DNA from: Phycisphaerales bacterium
Lineage (GTDB): Bacteria; Planctomycetota; Phycisphaerae; Phycisphaerales; SM1A02
Direction: 5' to 3'
Assembly (NCBI GenBank): GCA_007125255.1
Contig: SLDM01000533.1
Coordinates: 1 to 7,882, forward strand
DNA: 7,882 nucleotides
The translations under genes and the position numbers were made by a program. Of the stretch, positions 5,580-7,882 are shown piece after piece. The notes beneath the pieces were generated by a model. It was not told the origin of the DNA and did not search any database. It saw only the letters and a program-made list of their open reading frames with translations. The first letter of the stretch is position 1. Every line of letters starts with the position of its first letter.

Positions 5580-5879
5580 TCACGCCTGGATGTCAATACG
5601 GGGCTTGCGCGGCTTGCCGTCCTCGTCCGCCCCCTCCTGATGGTGCGGCAGATCATTTCGACGATGTTCCTGCTCGGCCTGCTCGGAATCATTCGGCGGC
5701 AGTTTGCGAAGGGCCTCGGCATTCTCCACTCCGGCGACGCGCAGCTCGATGACATCCTGGAATCGGCGCGCACTGGAATCCCGCGCGGCCTTTTCCTTGT
5801 CCCGCGCTTTGCTTGCCGCCTGCTGGGCCTGAGCGGCCTGCAGGAGCGATGTCTCGATTGGGGAACCGATGACACTCAT
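5580..5879 (-). CDS. Small charged hypothetical protein
   Basis: This 99-residue protein has no signal peptide or membrane segment. Residues 5-35 are an Ala/Gln/Lys helix (SLLQAAQAQQAASKARDKEK at 11-30). Residues 37-60 (ARRFQDVIELRVAGVENAEA and on) look like a second amphipathic helix. The tail from 62 onward is His, Glu, Asp and Pro rich and probably disordered, ending PRIDIQA. I do not recognise a named family; the clean helix-plus-tail pattern argues that it is a genuine protein. It lies 102 bases after the TPR gene and 229 bases before the sigma gene, all on one strand. No clear ribosome binding site precedes ATG 5879; instead a large hairpin ends eight bases upstream. The opposite strand is also open here, but its translation lacks protein character. 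Confidence 0.7.
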   Translation of the reverse strand: MSVIGSPIETSLLQAAQAQQAASKARDKEKAARDSSARRFQDVIELRVAGVENAEALRKLPPNDSEQAEQEHRRNDLPHHQEGADEDGKPRKPRIDIQA

Positions 5880-5886
5880 TCACTGT

Positions 5887-5940
5887 GATCTATCGGCAGA
5901 ATTCGCCCCGGGAATTGAGATTCCCGCGGTGCCGATAATC
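5887..5940 (-). promoter_or_regulatory. Nested hairpin just upstream of the small protein gene
   Basis: An outer stem pairs TATCGGCA (5891-5898) with TGCCGATA (5930-5937), extended by GAT (5887-5889) with ATC (5938-5940) past one bulged C. Inside it, CGGGAAT (5909-5915) and ATTCCCG (5920-5926) form a second stem with a 4-base loop. No T-run follows on the minus strand, so it is not a standard terminator of the TPR gene. In the transcript its 3' side ends seven bases before the ATG at 5879, where a ribosome would load. Confidence 0.65.
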
Positions 5941-5981
5941 ACGCCGGGTGCGTCGCGGAAAGGCGACACACAAGCCGCGAA

Positions 5982-7877
5982 TCACTTCTCCGCAGACGGG
6001 GCCTCGGGAGTCTCTTCCGTCTGCATCGCCTCCTCGAGATCCTCGCGGAGTTCATCGGCCAGCCCGTCCATCGCGCGGTCATCCTCAAGCCATACCGCAC
6101 GCAGCAGCGCGACCAGCGGATCATCCGCGCGAAGTTCTTCAAGCCGGTCCAGGTTCGTCTCGACCATCTCACGATCGTCCTGCTGATGACCGAGATAGGC
6201 GAGCAGGAACGATGCCGGCACGCGGTCCCGTTCGCTGTCCAGCCGCGCCGTGAGCTCGTCGATCATCTCCGCGATCCGTTCATCCCACGGCATCAGATTG
6301 CTTTCGTACCGCACATCGATCATCTCCGGATGATTGAGCAGCAGACGCTGCAAGGTCAGCGCGGCGGAGCGGTACAGGTTCGCCCCGAGCTGGGCGTGAC
6401 CGGCACCGGCCTGCGCGAGCGGATGGCTCGGCATCAGGCGGAGCGCCCGGTTGAAGTCCTGTTCGGCGAGGAAATACTGCCCGGATTCCAGGTACGCTTC
6501 GGCGCTCTGGAACAGTTCCGCAAAACGGCTTTCGCCCTCCGGCGCGAGGCGACCGATCCGCTCTCCGTGCCGCAGCGCGGGCAGAATCATTGAAAAGCCT
6601 TCCGCCAGTCCCGGCTCGAGTTCCTCATCGGCCGGGCGCGGCGCGTCCCGATCGGTCGGTTGCTGCTCGAAATCATCGGGCATGCCGCGACGGGTGGCAT
6701 CACGATCGCGCGGGGTGCGTGCGCCGGGCAGAAGGGAGTCCTCATCCACATCGTCCTCGATCGTGGACTCCGGGCGGTCATCGCGCAGCACTTCGCCGCG
6801 CCGGTCCCTCATGCGCTGAAGCGATTCACGCAGTTCGGTGAACTCATCATCGAGGGCTCCGAGAAGAGATGAGTCGACACTCACCTGGACGTTCGGTGAA
6901 TCCGCGTAGCGATCGGCAATGCGCTGCAGAACGCGGGTGTAGTCCGATTCCAGCTCGGCCGAAACACGATCGTCCCGTCGCTGCTCGCGCGGATCGCGCG
7001 GCGTACGGGTCTCCGGATCGGAGAGCGTGCGGAGGAAACTTGGCGCGAACGGAGATCCGATCTCCTGCTGGACCCGCTGCTGTTGCACGTCCTGGCGGAG
7101 GCGCATGTAGTCGTAGTTCGACATCATCTCCGTGATCTGCATCTCTTCGACCGTCGCGGGGCGCAAGCCACGCAGTGAGGAGGCGGTCATGTAGAACGGC
7201 CGGCCTTCCTGATCGCGCATCTGGCCGACGGCGCGGGGCTGACTCTGCTGCTCGAACATCCGGGCCGCAGAGAGGGCGGAGGTCATCCGGTCGATGTCGG
7301 TCTGAATGTCGTCCCGCGGCACAAAGCGATCGCCGACAAAGCGGTCCCGGTCCGGAGCCTGGCCGTGGCCGCGGGCCGGGAGACCGGAATAGGCGCGATC
7401 AAACTCGATCGCGCCGAACTCCTGGCCGATCTGGAACGAATCGCGCAGGCCGCCCCGCCTGCGGACGAAATCGGGTCCGGAGAATGCCGCGCCCGCGCGG
7501 AAGTCGAAGAGGTCGTCGGCTCCGATCTCGCCCCGGAAATCGCCTTCCGCTCCGTAGCCCACCGCGCCGCGGAAACCGCGGCCACCGGCGACATCCCCCG
7601 TCACGATGCGGTTCCGGGCCCGGAAGTCGGTCTGACGAGCCGGCGCGTTGCGCGGCCCGAACTGGGGGCTGATGTTCGCATCAAGCGCATCGCCCCGTCC
7701 GAGGGCATCCTGCGCGGACGCTTCGGGTTGCCACGCCGGAACCAGCGCGAGCACCGCCCCGCCGAGGGCCAGAATGCTCAAGCCACCCGGGCCGCTCAAG
7801 CCGCCGAGGCCGAGAGCCCGGCGGAACAATGTCCGTTGGTTCGTGCCACGATGCTGATGGATCTTCTGCGCGGACAT
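5982..7877 (-). CDS. Exported TPR-containing protein
   Basis: This 631-residue protein starts at an ATG close to the window edge, so its ribosome binding site cannot be judged and an earlier start is possible. A long basic leader with a twin arginine (19-20) precedes a hydrophobic segment at about 30-48 and likely cleavage after Ala55 (ASA before Gln56). FRRALGL is a loose twin-arginine export motif, so Tat or Sec is undecided. Residues 101-132 are Gly/Phe/Arg rich, with FRG, FRG and FRA 12 residues apart. About 285-425 is charged low-complexity sequence. The C-terminal third has tetratricopeptide repeats: one at about 450-484 (SAEAYLESGQYFLAEQDFNR) and one at about 486-519 (AQAGAGHAQLGANLYRSAA), plus a degenerate one at 553-597. 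TPRs bind protein partners, so a scaffold role in the periplasm or cell surface is inferred. No enzyme motif is visible. Confidence 0.92.
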   Translation of the reverse strand: MSAQKIHQHRGTNQRTLFRRALGLGGLSGPGGLSILALGGAVLALVPAWQPEASAQDALGRGDALDANISPQFGPRNAPARQTDFRARNRIVTGDVAGGRGFRGAVGYGAEGDFRGEIGADDLFDFRAGAAFSGPDFVRRRGGLRDSFQIGQEFGAIEFDRAYSGLPARGHGQAPDRDRFVGDRFVPRDDIQTDIDRMTSALSAARMFEQQSQPRAVGQMRDQEGRPFYMTASSLRGLRPATVEEMQITEMMSNYDYMRLRQDVQQQRVQQEIGSPFAPSFLRTLSDPETRTPRDPREQRRDDRVSAELESDYTRVLQRIADRYADSPNVQVSVDSSLLGALDDEFTELRESLQRMRDRRGEVLRDDRPESTIEDDVDEDSLLPGARTPRDRDATRRGMPDDFEQQPTDRDAPRPADEELEPGLAEGFSMILPALRHGERIGRLAPEGESRFAELFQSAEAYLESGQYFLAEQDFNRALRLMPSHPLAQAGAGHAQLGANLYRSAALTLQRLLLNHPEMIDVRYESNLMPWDERIAEMIDELTARLDSERDRVPASFLLAYLGHQQDDREMVETNLDRLEELRADDPLVALLRAVWLEDDRAMDGLADELREDLEEAMQTEETPEAPSAEK

Positions 7878-7882
7878 GTTGA

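Noticed and set aside
5343..5888. Plus-strand open frame of 181 codons antisense to the small gene
   Set aside because: It overlaps the sigma promoter region and opposes the small gene; the translation lacks domain character, although the LLGLLGII stretch looks hydrophobic.
5909..5926. Inner hairpin before the small gene as a second dRS3 element
   Set aside because: Its half-sites are in the reverse order (GGGAAT-N4-ATTCCC), so it does not fit the dRS3 pattern.

Overview
This is a high-GC window with no rRNA, tRNA or CRISPR array. It most likely comes from a planctomycete, probably class Phycisphaerae. Three things point there: a secreted protein ending in a paired dockerin-type calcium-loop domain (GDLTGDG... 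/ ADLNGDG...AAWG-stop), an ECF sigma factor of the planctomycete/acidobacterial TIGR02999 (Sigma70_ECF) type, and large exported proteins made of helical repeats. This placement is inference from protein character; no marker gene is present.

The window has two converging halves. The plus-strand half (1-4170) starts with what may be the last codons of a gene cut by the window edge. It continues with a large exported helical protein (131-2665), a scar (about 2703-3071) holding a broken piece of a second ECF sigma gene next to the 3' end of an IS1380-like transposase gene, and a secreted dockerin-type protein (3358-4170) followed by a clear intrinsic terminator (4211-4247). The minus-strand half, read from right to left, has an exported TPR protein (7877-5982), a small charged protein (5879-5580) with an elaborate hairpin just before its start codon, and the intact ECF sigma factor (5350-4712) with a candidate promoter and an upstream palindrome.

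The two halves meet in a gene-free, repeat-rich stretch (4249-4711). It contains a degenerate direct repeat of about 65 bp, a dRS3-like palindrome (ATTCCC-N8-GGGAAT), and two octamer arrays in opposite orientation.

No biochemical pathway links the genes. Three of the five products carry signal peptides ending in A-S/T-A before Gln, so the common theme is export to the periplasm or cell surface, with a sigma factor that may control unknown targets. The most notable observations are the large internal duplication in the 844-residue protein, the nested hairpin before the small gene, the sigma/transposase scar, and the repeat mosaic. I found nothing that can be defended as a new defence or mobile system.
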